Assembly (NCBI RefSeq): GCF_900116235.1
Contig: NZ_FPAA01000003.1
Coordinates: forward strand, 186,001 to 250,000
From: Marininema halotolerans
GTDB taxonomy: Bacteria; Bacillota; Bacilli; Thermoactinomycetales; DSM-45169
Length of the DNA stretch: 64,000 nucleotides
Direction: 5' to 3'
This document shows, piece by piece, positions 30,711 through 39,149 of the stretch; the first letter of the stretch is position 1, and each line of letters opens with the position of its first letter. The translations under genes and the position numbers were made by a program. The notes under the pieces are model-generated. The model had not been told where the DNA came from. It searched no databases and saw nothing but the letters and a program-made list of their open reading frames with translations.

Positions 30711-32657
30711 GTGACGGATGTAGTTGGCATTTTCGGCGATGGTATACTGGCGGAACGGGTTGAAGAAGACTTGTCCAATGATTATCAGGTGATCAAAAAG
30801 GCAGATGTCCACTCAGAGGTGTCAGAGTCATTACGATTGGCGTTAGTCCTTCATGATACCTGGAAACCTGCTGTCCACCTTCAAGCAGAAAAGGTTTTTC
30901 GTGATCGAGGGATTCCCTGGTTACGAGGCTTTATTGCCTTTGGCCAGGGGATTATCGGACCATTCGTTCAACCGAATCGCAGGGGTTGCACCCAATGTGC
31001 AGATCTTCGTACCCTCATCGCAGGGAATGATCGGAAGGACATGTGGGTATTACGACAAAGTCTTGTTGCTCATCACGGTCTCAACGGTGAAGATATTTGG
31101 TCATCAGAAAACGGTTTGGGGTTTATGGCGTCCTTCTTGACGAAGGAAGTAAGGCAAGTATTAACGGGAGATCAAGGGTTATCCCAGGATCACCTTTACT
31201 ACATCCATATGAAAACATTGGCGACGTCCTCCCATTATGTACTTCCCGATGGAAAGTGTCCTCTATGCAGCGCACTACCGGATGATTCGTCTTTGCGGGC
31301 ACGCATCACATTAAAGCCATCTTCCAAACTTTCTCCTACCAGCTTTCGGACACGATCCATGGAGGAATTAAAGAAGGTACTCCCCCGTACTTATCTTGAC
31401 AGTCGAACGGGGTTAATGAATGGTAGCGTGCCGGATTTTGATAGTCCCTTTGCGGATGTGACGGTGAACCTCCCGCTTTTTATCGGCGATGAAGCGACGG
31501 CAGGGCGCACTCACTCCTATGAGGAGAGTGAAATAACGGCCATTTTAGAAGGGTTAGAAAGGCATTGTGGGTACAGTCCTCAAGGTGTGCGACCCGTCAT
31601 TCGTGATTGCTATTTCAATCGTGAAGGAGAAGCTCTCTACCCACCCAAGGTGGGAGTCCACCAACGAGCGCAATATGAAAAGGAAGATTTCCCCTTTCAG
31701 CCTTTTGATCCGGAACAACCGATGGACTGGGTATGGGGCTGGTCTTTTACTCAGAATCGTGCCATCTTGGTTCCGCAATTACTGGCGTATTATAGCTTTG
31801 GTTGTGGAGGGGGATTTGTTTACGAAACATCGAATGGCTGTGCTATGGGGGGAAGCCTAGAAGAGGCGATCTTTCATGGAATCATGGAAATTGTCGAGCG
31901 GGATGCCTTTCTCCTTACGTGGTACGCACAGTTGCCACTTCCACGAATCGATCCCTCCACAACACAGGATCGAGAGCTTCAGTGGATGATCCACCGCATG
32001 CGAGAGGTAGCAGGGTATGAACTCCATTTATTTAATGCAACCATGGAACATGGCATTCCAGCGGTCTGGGCGATTGCTAAAAATATTCGGTCGGAGGGTG
32101 CCCATCTAATTTGTGCTGCTGGGGCTCATCTTGACCCGTTGCGAGCGGTGAAAAGTTCAATTCATGAGTTAGTAGGGATTATTCCAATGCTGGATGAGGG
32201 GTTAACAAAGGAATATGATCGAGCACGTGAGATGGTGACGGATGCCACGAAAGTTCGCGAAATGAAGGATCATTCTCTACTATATTGCTTGCCTGAGACA
32301 GAGACACGACTTCATTTTTTACTTGAAGGAGAGCAACCGGTTCAGCGTTTGGATGAGGCATTTCCAAAGATTCCTGTCTCCATGGATATTACTGAGGATT
32401 TAACCAGGATTCTGCATCCGTTTCAAAAGCGAAATCTTGAAGTGATTGTGGTTAATCAAACCTCTCCTGAAGTTGCTCAACTTGGTTTACACTGTGTCAA
32501 AGTACTCATACCTGGGATGCTCCCGATGACCTTTGGGCATCATTTGGTGCGACTGGAAGGGCTTGAACGTGTACTCCATGTTCCGAAGGAGCTGGGTTAT
32601 GTCTCACAATCATTAACGATGAATCAGTTGAATCCCCATCCCCATCCATTTCCTTAA
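30711..32657 (+). CDS. TOMM cyclodehydratase: E1-like partner domain fused to YcaO
   Basis: 648 residues, GTG start directly after the previous stop. Residues 1-200 form the leader-binding partner domain with two CxxC pairs (GCTQC at 93-96, KCPLC at 183-186) for structural zinc. From ~235 the YcaO domain follows, with ITAILEGLERHCG and EEAIFHGIMEIVERDAF carrying the ATP/Mg glutamates. It ends NPHPHPFP, the proline-rich PxPxP C-terminus of azoline-forming YcaO enzymes. It should use ATP to turn core Cys into thiazolines on the precursor at 28207. Central enzyme of the cluster. Confidence 0.9.
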   Translation: MTDVVGIFGDGILAERVEEDLSNDYQVIKKADVHSEVSESLRLALVLHDTWKPAVHLQAEKVFRDRGIPWLRGFIAFGQGIIGPFVQPNRRGCTQCADLRTLIAGNDRKDMWVLRQSLVAHHGLNGEDIWSSENGLGFMASFLTKEVRQVLTGDQGLSQDHLYYIHMKTLATSSHYVLPDGKCPLCSALPDDSSLRARITLKPSSKLSPTSFRTRSMEELKKVLPRTYLDSRTGLMNGSVPDFDSPFADVTVNLPLFIGDEATAGRTHSYEESEITAILEGLERHCGYSPQGVRPVIRDCYFNREGEALYPPKVGVHQRAQYEKEDFPFQPFDPEQPMDWVWGWSFTQNRAILVPQLLAYYSFGCGGGFVYETSNGCAMGGSLEEAIFHGIMEIVERDAFLLTWYAQLPLPRIDPSTTQDRELQWMIHRMREVAGYELHLFNATMEHGIPAVWAIAKNIRSEGAHLICAAGAHLDPLRAVKSSIHELVGIIPMLDEGLTKEYDRAREMVTDATKVREMKDHSLLYCLPETETRLHFLLEGEQPVQRLDEAFPKIPVSMDITEDLTRILHPFQKRNLEVIVVNQTSPEVAQLGLHCVKVLIPGMLPMTFGHHLVRLEGLERVLHVPKELGYVSQSLTMNQLNPHPHPFP

Positions 32658-32675
32658 GGGAGAGGAGGTACTCTG

Positions 32676-34265
32676 GTGCATCTTCGTCAATTTATACACG
32701 ATCTTCATTATGATGTGGAGAAAGTACTTCCTTCAGACTGGGAGATCGATTGGGCGAATGCCCCGCGACCGTATAAGTTATATCATGAACAGCCAGAGGT
32801 AGATCTACCTGGGAATGTGCCGTTAACCTTGGAGGAGGCGCCTACTCATTCTCTGACTGAGTTACAACGGTTCAGCTATTTCTTGTGGTATGTCTATGGC
32901 TTAAATCATTGTATCGAAACCCCTGATTTTATGGGAGGTTCGCCTGTTTTGCGAAGGTATGTTCCTTCGGGTGGGGCGTTGTATCCAACGGAATTGTACA
33001 CGTATTTAAAAATAGAGGGATTGGAAGAAGGGATTTATCACTATAATGTTGCTCATCATCGCTTAGTCTTATTGCGTAAAGGGAATTACGACGCACTGTT
33101 GATGCAAATGCTTGGCGGGCGTTGTAATGTGAAAGAGTGCAGTGGGGTTATCCTGGTGTCGACCATGTTTTGGAAAAATTTCTTTAAGTACCATAACTTT
33201 TCTTACCGATTACAGGGATTAGATGCGGGGGTCGTCATTGGCCAATTGAATGAAGTAGCAGAGAGGCTTTCATATTCAACAGCGGTATACTATTGTTTTT
33301 TAGATCGTGGGGTTAATCGATTATTCGGTATCCATGAAGAGGAAGAGAGTGCATATGCGCTTCTCCCTTTATATCAATCAACCTTGAAAGAAGAGGGTAG
33401 GATTAAGGACGATCCGAGCGCTACGTCGGACCAATTGTGCCAACAGATCCCTGAACTGTCTCTAAAAACGAGCAGTCCAGAAAAAAAGTTCGGTGAATAT
33501 CCCATGTTAATTGCCATGAACAAAGCCGCTATGTTGGATTCTTCACGTGATTTTCCTAGACCAGAGCAAGAAAAAAACGGGAAAAGAACCAGGAACGGTG
33601 GGGAGGGTGGGGAGGAAAAAAGTTCAAGGATCCTTTTTTCTGAAAAAAAACCACTCATCTACGATTTTGTTAAAGTTTGTCGACAGCGCTTCTCGCCAGG
33701 GATGGATTTTGTGCTAGATAAAGTGGAGCCAGAACATCTGGGGCAGTTGTGTAAGGAAGTAGCTCCATTGTTAGGGGATCATAATGGGGAGGGTGGGAGG
33801 AAACTTTGGGAAGATGTCGATCAACCCCTTTTCCTTTATATCAGTTTATATGGAGTGAAGGGCATTCCAAACGGGGCTTACTTTTACGATGGCGATCACC
33901 ATGGGTTAAAGCAACTTCGAACCGGAGATCAGCGCCTGTGGTTACAACAAGGGATGACACTACATAATGTCAATCTGACTCAGGTGCCTCTTTGTTTCCA
34001 TATTGCAGGGATGAAAGACTTTGGGCATGATCGATTGGGAGAACGAGGGTATCGCATGAATCAGATGAAAGCGGGAATCATTGTACAGCGTTTACTGTTG
34101 ACGGCTACAGCATTGGGATGGGCAGGGCATCCCCTTCTTGGATTTAACTCATCCTTATGTGACTCTCTTTACAACCTATCGACTTGCGATCAGACATGTT
34201 TCATTCAAATTCCAGTTGGTCCGTATCGGAGTCGGGCACAGCTAATAGGAAGTATTTATGGGTAA
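32676..34265 (+). CDS. SagB/ThcOx-type TOMM dehydrogenase, two nitroreductase domains
   Basis: 529 residues, GTG start after GAGGAGGT. The first half has nitroreductase features of SagB proteins (RRYVPSGGALYPTELYTYL, then GIYHYN); after a basic/Gly linker (GKRTRNGGEGGEEKSS) the second half has a further, weaker nitroreductase-like domain. FMN-dependent oxidation of thiazolines to aromatic thiazoles is the expected role. Last gene of the cluster, followed by a terminator. No transporter or immunity gene is recognised in the cluster. Confidence 0.85.
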   Translation: MHLRQFIHDLHYDVEKVLPSDWEIDWANAPRPYKLYHEQPEVDLPGNVPLTLEEAPTHSLTELQRFSYFLWYVYGLNHCIETPDFMGGSPVLRRYVPSGGALYPTELYTYLKIEGLEEGIYHYNVAHHRLVLLRKGNYDALLMQMLGGRCNVKECSGVILVSTMFWKNFFKYHNFSYRLQGLDAGVVIGQLNEVAERLSYSTAVYYCFLDRGVNRLFGIHEEEESAYALLPLYQSTLKEEGRIKDDPSATSDQLCQQIPELSLKTSSPEKKFGEYPMLIAMNKAAMLDSSRDFPRPEQEKNGKRTRNGGEGGEEKSSRILFSEKKPLIYDFVKVCRQRFSPGMDFVLDKVEPEHLGQLCKEVAPLLGDHNGEGGRKLWEDVDQPLFLYISLYGVKGIPNGAYFYDGDHHGLKQLRTGDQRLWLQQGMTLHNVNLTQVPLCFHIAGMKDFGHDRLGERGYRMNQMKAGIIVQRLLLTATALGWAGHPLLGFNSSLCDSLYNLSTCDQTCFIQIPVGPYRSRAQLIGSIYG

Positions 34266-34314
34266 TGAACGAAGAAACTCCGTAGATTGCTTTTAATATC
34301 ATACGGTTATAGCT

Positions 34315-34341
34315 AATCCTCCATTATTAGGAGGTTTTTTG
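34315..34341 (+). terminator. Terminator closing the TOMM cluster
   Basis: TCCTCC pairs with GGAGG around a seven-base loop, followed by T6. Confidence 0.75.
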
Positions 34342-34352
34342 TTGTAATTAGA

Positions 34353-34382
34353 TTGACAGAATCGAAACTATTTATCATATTA
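34353..34382 (+). promoter_or_regulatory. Candidate promoter for the VWA lipoprotein gene
   Basis: TTGACA at 34353-34358 is followed 17 bases later by CATATT. The -10 match is moderate, and the leader would be about 120 bases. Confidence 0.35.
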
Positions 34383-34509
34383 TTTTATTTATTGTGTAAG
34401 ACTTCGGATAACCAATTTAAAAAAACATCTCCGTAATGAATAGCATTAGTTATTTATTTATAATATAATAGAATAAATAGGATGTATACATTTCTAATGG
34501 AGGTAATTT

Positions 34510-35865
34510 ATGATGCAACGATTAGTTTGTTTTGCAATAATGATAAGTTTATTAATGGTTAGTGGTTGTTCGATGTTGATGGATAGCAGCCCCAAAAATG
34601 CAGCTCAGAATGATAGAGATCAACATGTTAAAAAATCATCAAAAAAACAACCCGCTCTCCTTAAAGTAGAAGTACCTGATGAGTTGATAGGTTTAAATGT
34701 TTTAGCAGGTCCAGGAAAATACAATGGGGATACCTATGATGTAAATCAAGTGAAAAAAGAGGTGGACCACTTCCCCAAAAACTTAACAGCTGAACAGTAT
34801 TTAGTTAAATTCCTTGCTTTGATAGGGGAAGATTACCGCCCATATATAAAGCTTAATAACGATTTTAATACATTAGCGAGACAGAATGACCAAGAGCCAG
34901 GTGGAATACGGTCTGCAAAATTACCCCAAGGAAAAAAAGTGAATGTGGAGGTGTTGTTCGATTCAAGTGGTAGTATGGCAGGAAAGGTTGAAGGTGGAGT
35001 CAAGATGGATCTTGCTAAACAAGCGGTTGAAAAGTTTTCTAGTCAATTGCCTAGCGATGTCAACGTAGCACTGCGAGTCTACGGGCATAAAGGGAGCAAT
35101 AGTAAAAGTCAAAAGGAGATTTCTTGCAAGAGTACAGATGTAGTGTATTCTTTTGGCCCTTATCAAGACAAAAAGTTTCAACAGTCGTTAAATAAATTTC
35201 ATCCCGCAGGTTGGACACCTTTAGCAGACTCTATACGTGCCGCTGCAAAGGATTTGGAAGAAGAGAATGGAGATAATGTAGAAAATATCATATATGTAGT
35301 CAGTGATGGTGAGGAAACTTGCGGAGGAGACCCAGTGGCAGAAGCAAGAAAATTGAATGGATCTAATACAGATACCATCATTAACATTGTTGGATTTGAT
35401 GTTGATAATGCAGGACAACGCGCATTGAAAAAAGTGGCAGATGCTGGCGGAGGTAAATACTCTAAAGTAAATTCAAAGGAAGCCTTAAATGAATATTTTG
35501 AAGGGGAAAAGGCACGGCTTATTTCAGAATGGGAGAAGTGGGAAAGTAGGAATGTGGAAGACTCTTATCAGACAGAGTCAGAAAAAATAAATGCTTTAGA
35601 GTCTAATGAAAAGAAAATGGTAGATCTTGCAGAATTAGAGGAGAGGCGTATCAGGGGATATACCGAGTATATGGAAAGTAAAGGTTGGGATGATAGAGTA
35701 ACCATTGACATACGATCGATCAATTCGCTAAGGGGGATTGACCTCCGTAATTATGCGCGAAATACAGGGATTGAATTACGAAATGAAGTCCGAAATCACG
35801 AACTAGATCGCAGAAATGAAACTCGAGAAAAAGCCTTAAATAAACGGAATAAGCTTCGTGAATAA
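34510..35865 (+). CDS. VWA-domain lipoprotein with basic/acidic C-terminal helix
   Basis: 451 residues, ATG after GGAGGT. The signal peptide ends in the lipobox VSGC (Cys20). A von Willebrand factor A domain spans ~145-340: the MIDAS motif DSSGSMAG (Asp151), the Thr in HPAGWTPLADSI and the Asp in VVSDGEETCGGDP are present. The last ~100 residues are helical and highly charged, with recurring RN-E-R elements (IELRNEVRNHELDRRNE, partial). It should sit outside the membrane and bind a protein ligand through a metal site. The partner is unknown. Confidence 0.82.
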   Translation: MMQRLVCFAIMISLLMVSGCSMLMDSSPKNAAQNDRDQHVKKSSKKQPALLKVEVPDELIGLNVLAGPGKYNGDTYDVNQVKKEVDHFPKNLTAEQYLVKFLALIGEDYRPYIKLNNDFNTLARQNDQEPGGIRSAKLPQGKKVNVEVLFDSSGSMAGKVEGGVKMDLAKQAVEKFSSQLPSDVNVALRVYGHKGSNSKSQKEISCKSTDVVYSFGPYQDKKFQQSLNKFHPAGWTPLADSIRAAAKDLEEENGDNVENIIYVVSDGEETCGGDPVAEARKLNGSNTDTIINIVGFDVDNAGQRALKKVADAGGGKYSKVNSKEALNEYFEGEKARLISEWEKWESRNVEDSYQTESEKINALESNEKKMVDLAELEERRIRGYTEYMESKGWDDRVTIDIRSINSLRGIDLRNYARNTGIELRNEVRNHELDRRNETREKALNKRNKLRE

Positions 35866-35874
35866 GTATAAAAA

Positions 35875-35909
35875 TGGCCCATCAATCATGTTGATGATTG
35901 ATGGGCCAC
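35875..35909 (+). terminator. Long perfect-stem terminator
   Basis: TGGCCCATCAATCAT and its reverse complement flank GTTG; a T-rich tail follows. Confidence 0.85.
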
Positions 35910-36025
35910 GATTTTATTTGGGCCTTGGAGCAGAGCCCATTTCGGTGAATACTGTCCATATGCCTCACACTGTCATCAACGGACAGACATAATTTATGTT
36001 GATGATAGGGAAGAGGTGAGCCAAC

Positions 36026-37396
36026 GTGTTTCCTATGCGTTTGGGCCAGTTTGCGTCATTAGCCGGTGGGAGTGTCGTCCGTGGGAACCCGCAAAGCATT
36101 GTGAATAAAGTCGTATTTAGCCTACAGGAAAGACTTAATCCTCAATCCATCAAACTCATCCATCCCGCTAAAAGTATGGAACGACAATTAAGTTACCTTC
36201 GTCAGCAGCGCAGTGGTGTAGTAGTGACTGTCCCTTCGCTTAAAAATCATATTCCAAAGCATCTCATGCTGATCACTGTTGCCAGCTTAAAACGATCCTT
36301 ATGGAAGGTATGTGCATGGCAACGAAACCATTCGAAAGCCACCTTTATTGGCATTACTGGAAGCTCAGGAAAAACAACCACCAAAGAGATGGCAACAGCG
36401 ATATTAATGAGGCGATACCGTACATTAAAATCACAGGAAAATATGAATATCGCATCATTAATGCATTATCATCATCTACGTTTGGATAGTCGTTACCAAG
36501 TTGCCGTACTTGAAATGGGCATGAAGACACTCGGCGACATTCGTCAGCAGTGTGTTGTGGCAAGACCCACTATCGGTGTTGTCACCTGTGTAAAAGAAGC
36601 ACATGTGGGGCACTTAGGTAATTCACTTCAAAATGTAGTACGTGCAAAACAAGAGCTAGTCGACGGTGTGAAGCCTGGCGGAATTCTTATCATCAATGCA
36701 GATGATCCAGGAGTCCGTAAGTTAAGAGTGAATCCTAAAAAACATCGCGTTCTTACCTTCGGCACACGACCCGGAGCCACGTATCAGGCAACTCACATTC
36801 GTTATACAAAACAAGGGATGGAATTTAATCTTGGAAAAACCCAATACCATATTCCAATATGGGGCGAACACAATGTCTATAATGCATTAGCGGCAATCGC
36901 CATTGCCAAGCAACTTAAAGTGCCAGATCCAATTATTAAAGATGCTCTCCGTAAATTTCCAGTTCCTAAAATGCGATTACAACGAGTCCCTGGTAAAAAC
37001 AGACGTCTTTTAATCAATGATGCCTACAATGCCAACCCCTCGGCGATGATTGCAGGACTTGACGTTCTAAGAAAAGTGTCAGGACCTAGTTTCAGCGTTG
37101 CCGTATTGGGCAGCATGAACGAATTGGGAAGTCATTCTACAAAGGGGCACCTTCAAGTAGGGCAAAGAGTGGCTGCCACTCGTCCCCGATTACTTGTAAC
37201 AGTAGGGAATGAAGGCAAAAAAATTGCACAAGGAGCCATCTCTGCAGGTTTCCCCAGAAATAAAGTGCATACCTTTCCAAACCAACCCAATGTGGTCGCA
37301 AGCTTCCTTAACCGTCATGTTCCCCCTGGGGCAGTATTATACTTTAAAGCTTCCAGGAGCTTAAAGCTGGAACATATCGTAAACCGGTTGAAATAA
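36026..37396 (+). CDS. MurF-like Mur ligase (UDP-MurNAc-tripeptide D-Ala-D-Ala ligase type)
   Basis: 456 residues, GTG start after AGAGGTGAG. The Mur ligase ATP motif GITGSSGKTTTKEM, the NMN-like motif ENMNIASLMHYH, and the MurF C-terminal LINDAYNANPSAMIAGLDVL are clear. The whole length matches MurF. It is not in a dcw cluster, so it may be a second ligase, possibly for sporulation or a modified stem peptide; alternatively the only murF has moved. It is monocistronic and ends at a strong terminator. Confidence 0.82.
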   Translation: MFPMRLGQFASLAGGSVVRGNPQSIVNKVVFSLQERLNPQSIKLIHPAKSMERQLSYLRQQRSGVVVTVPSLKNHIPKHLMLITVASLKRSLWKVCAWQRNHSKATFIGITGSSGKTTTKEMATAILMRRYRTLKSQENMNIASLMHYHHLRLDSRYQVAVLEMGMKTLGDIRQQCVVARPTIGVVTCVKEAHVGHLGNSLQNVVRAKQELVDGVKPGGILIINADDPGVRKLRVNPKKHRVLTFGTRPGATYQATHIRYTKQGMEFNLGKTQYHIPIWGEHNVYNALAAIAIAKQLKVPDPIIKDALRKFPVPKMRLQRVPGKNRRLLINDAYNANPSAMIAGLDVLRKVSGPSFSVAVLGSMNELGSHSTKGHLQVGQRVAATRPRLLVTVGNEGKKIAQGAISAGFPRNKVHTFPNQPNVVASFLNRHVPPGAVLYFKASRSLKLEHIVNRLK

Positions 37397-37400
37397 TCTG

Positions 37401-37434
37401 AAGCAAGCGTAGGTAAATACGCTTGCTTTTTTTG
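37401..37434 (+). terminator. Strong terminator
   Basis: AAGCAAGCGTA pairs perfectly with TACGCTTGCTT around GGTAAA, followed by a T-run. Confidence 0.92.
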
Positions 37435-37468
37435 ATGTTTTTAACATGAATAATGAATAGGAGTCTAT

Positions 37469-37843
37469 ATTAATAGAGGAATAGGCGGTTGGGCAGGCCG
37501 TCTAAGCTTGGGGTGGATCCTGTCAGGTGATGGGAGCTTTCAAGAATCCCTGCCTTCAGGCATGGGGAGTGTCGATGATGCGGATAAGCCAAATAACCCG
37601 CATTATTTTCAATGGGCATTGCAACTCTCTCGCTCTGGTACGCAAATAATCGTAGATAATGTTATTCGTAACGGGGAAGTAACGGATAGCAATAGCAGTG
37701 ATCCGAGTGTACTCGGTGTTCAACAATTCTATGAGAGGGTGGCTGCTGAACTAAGAGTAAGTGCTACGGCAATCCAGACGGTGGGTAGTAAGGGGTATGT
37801 GGCTTGGCGATTGTCTTGGTTACAGGAGGGGAATAAGGTTTAA
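37469..37843 (+). CDS. Hypothetical protein, possible ATT start
   Basis: 124 residues if initiated at ATT 37469, which lies five bases after GGAG (37460-37463); this gives an N-terminus I/MNRGIGGWAGRLSLGWILSG. The first conventional start, TTG 37508, has no ribosome site. An in-frame TGA lies a few codons upstream of 37469. The body is polar with two predicted helices (HYFQWALQLSRSG and VQQFYERVAAELRVSATAI). No family recognised. Confidence 0.5.
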   Translation: MNRGIGGWAGRLSLGWILSGDGSFQESLPSGMGSVDDADKPNNPHYFQWALQLSRSGTQIIVDNVIRNGEVTDSNSSDPSVLGVQQFYERVAAELRVSATAIQTVGSKGYVAWRLSWLQEGNKV

Positions 37844-37967
37844 ATGGCAGCAGGGTACATGATATGTCGTTTTCAATAGGTTAGTTATCTATTAAATCGA
37901 GGTTGTGCTATTGTAAGAGAAAATAAGAGGCGAGTATAGAAGCAATTGAATGTAATACAAGGATCAT

Positions 37968-38009
37968 AAAAGGTGAACGGCTCGTCTAAACGAGCCGTTC
38001 ACCTTTTTT
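37968..38009. terminator. Bidirectional terminator
   Basis: AAAAGGTGAACGGCTCG and its reverse complement flank TCTAAA; it ends both the plus-strand unit and the minus-strand LysR gene. Confidence 0.92.
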
Positions 38010-38018
38010 CTCAACTCC

Positions 38019-38924
38019 TCACAATCGAAACCGCTGCAAATTATTAAAGAACTCCTTTAAAAACTCGAAAAACAATTTCTCTGACGGGGGGAGGTCGCGG
38101 TTGCTGGGGATGACGGCACCTACGGTTCGGATTAGCTCGGGTTCACTCACGGGAACCTTCACTGTCGCACGGGGGATGCTTTCTATTAAGGTGACTTCAG
38201 GTAAGAGAGTGACCCCCAGCCCGGCGGCAACGAGCCCTTTGATGGCGTCAATATCCTCTCCTTCAAAGGACACTTGGGGGTGAAAGCCCATCTGATGACA
38301 GGCATCCAAAACAATTTGATGAAGGATAAAGCCATTTGGGAAGAGTACAAAGGGATCCTCTTGAATCTGATCCAGCCGAATTGCAGGTTGATCGGCTAAT
38401 TCATGATTTGCAGGAAGCAAGGCAACGAGTTTCTCAGAGAAGAAGATATGGCCTTCGACATCTTTTTCTTCCTTTGGTACGGGAGCGACGAAGGCAATAT
38501 CGGCTTCTCCGCGGATAACGGAGTCAATGAGATGGCGAAAGGAACCTTGGCGCAACTGAAATCCCACGTGGGGGTAACGGGCGCGGAAGGCAGAGATGAC
38601 CGAGGGGAGGATATGGGAGGCTAGGCTACTCGGAAATCCTACACGGATCGTTCCTTTTTCTGGATCGAGGAACTCGTCAATTTCCCGGCGGGCGATCTCC
38701 ATTTCTCGCATCGCTTTCTCGGCGTGATCTTGAAAAATTTTACCAAGCGGAGTAAGACGAACGTTTCGTCCTTCGCGCAGAAACAGCTGTACCCCTAGTT
38801 CGGTTTCTAAGTTGGCAATTTGACGACTAATCGCCGATTGCGCTACATGTAGAGCATGGGCAGCTTCGGTGACATGCTCTCGTCTGGCCACCTCGATAAA
38901 GTATTGAATCTGCTTAAAATCCAA
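38019..38924 (-). CDS. gltC: LysR-family regulator, GltC-like
   Basis: 301 residues. The N-terminal winged HTH (MDFKQIQYFIEVARREHVTE, then AAHALHVAQSAISRQIANLE) is followed by a substrate-binding domain beginning GTIRVGFPSSLASHILPSV. It is divergent from the glutamate synthase genes, as gltC is in Bacillus subtilis, where GltC activates gltAB in response to the 2-oxoglutarate/glutamate balance. An inverted-repeat operator candidate lies in the gap. The name rests on family and position. Confidence 0.88.
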   Translation of the reverse strand: MDFKQIQYFIEVARREHVTEAAHALHVAQSAISRQIANLETELGVQLFLREGRNVRLTPLGKIFQDHAEKAMREMEIARREIDEFLDPEKGTIRVGFPSSLASHILPSVISAFRARYPHVGFQLRQGSFRHLIDSVIRGEADIAFVAPVPKEEKDVEGHIFFSEKLVALLPANHELADQPAIRLDQIQEDPFVLFPNGFILHQIVLDACHQMGFHPQVSFEGEDIDAIKGLVAAGLGVTLLPEVTLIESIPRATVKVPVSEPELIRTVGAVIPSNRDLPPSEKLFFEFLKEFFNNLQRFRL

Positions 38925-38952
38925 ATCGAATCGCCTCGCAGAAGTTAATTGA

Positions 38953-38967
38953 TCTCGAAATGAGATT
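38953..38967. promoter_or_regulatory. Candidate GltC/LysR operator
   Basis: ATCTC and GAGAT form an inverted repeat containing TCTCGAAATGAGA, which has the T-N11-A form used by LysR regulators. It is 28 bases from the regulator's start and ~185 bases from gltB. Confidence 0.6.
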
Positions 38968-39023
38968 GATCTGATCGGAAATATATATTGTTAATATTAA
39001 TTCGTACATATAAAATAACAAGA

Positions 39024-39140
39024 ACAACCACTATCGGCAAGATAGTGTGACATTTGTAGAGACAACGACGTCTCTAACGGTAGGAATACCTTGAGGTCTG
39101 GACTAAGACAGTCGAGACACTACACATCGATGTGCGAGGG
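39024..39140 (+). promoter_or_regulatory. Hairpin-rich leader of the glutamate synthase operon
   Basis: Five small stems follow one another: ACTATC/GATAGT, AGAGAC/GTCTCT, GGTA/TACC, GACT/AGTC (with an overlapping GTCT/AGAC alternative) and ACAT/ATGT, ending just before the ribosome site GAGGGG. No known riboswitch class is recognised. See findings. Confidence 0.45.
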
Positions 39141-39149
39141 GTGATAACC

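Noticed and set aside
39024..39140. Glutamine riboswitch (glnA or Downstream-peptide motif) before gltB
   Set aside because: The conserved motifs of those RNAs are not visible, and they are known from cyanobacteria and marine phage; kept only as an unassigned structured leader.
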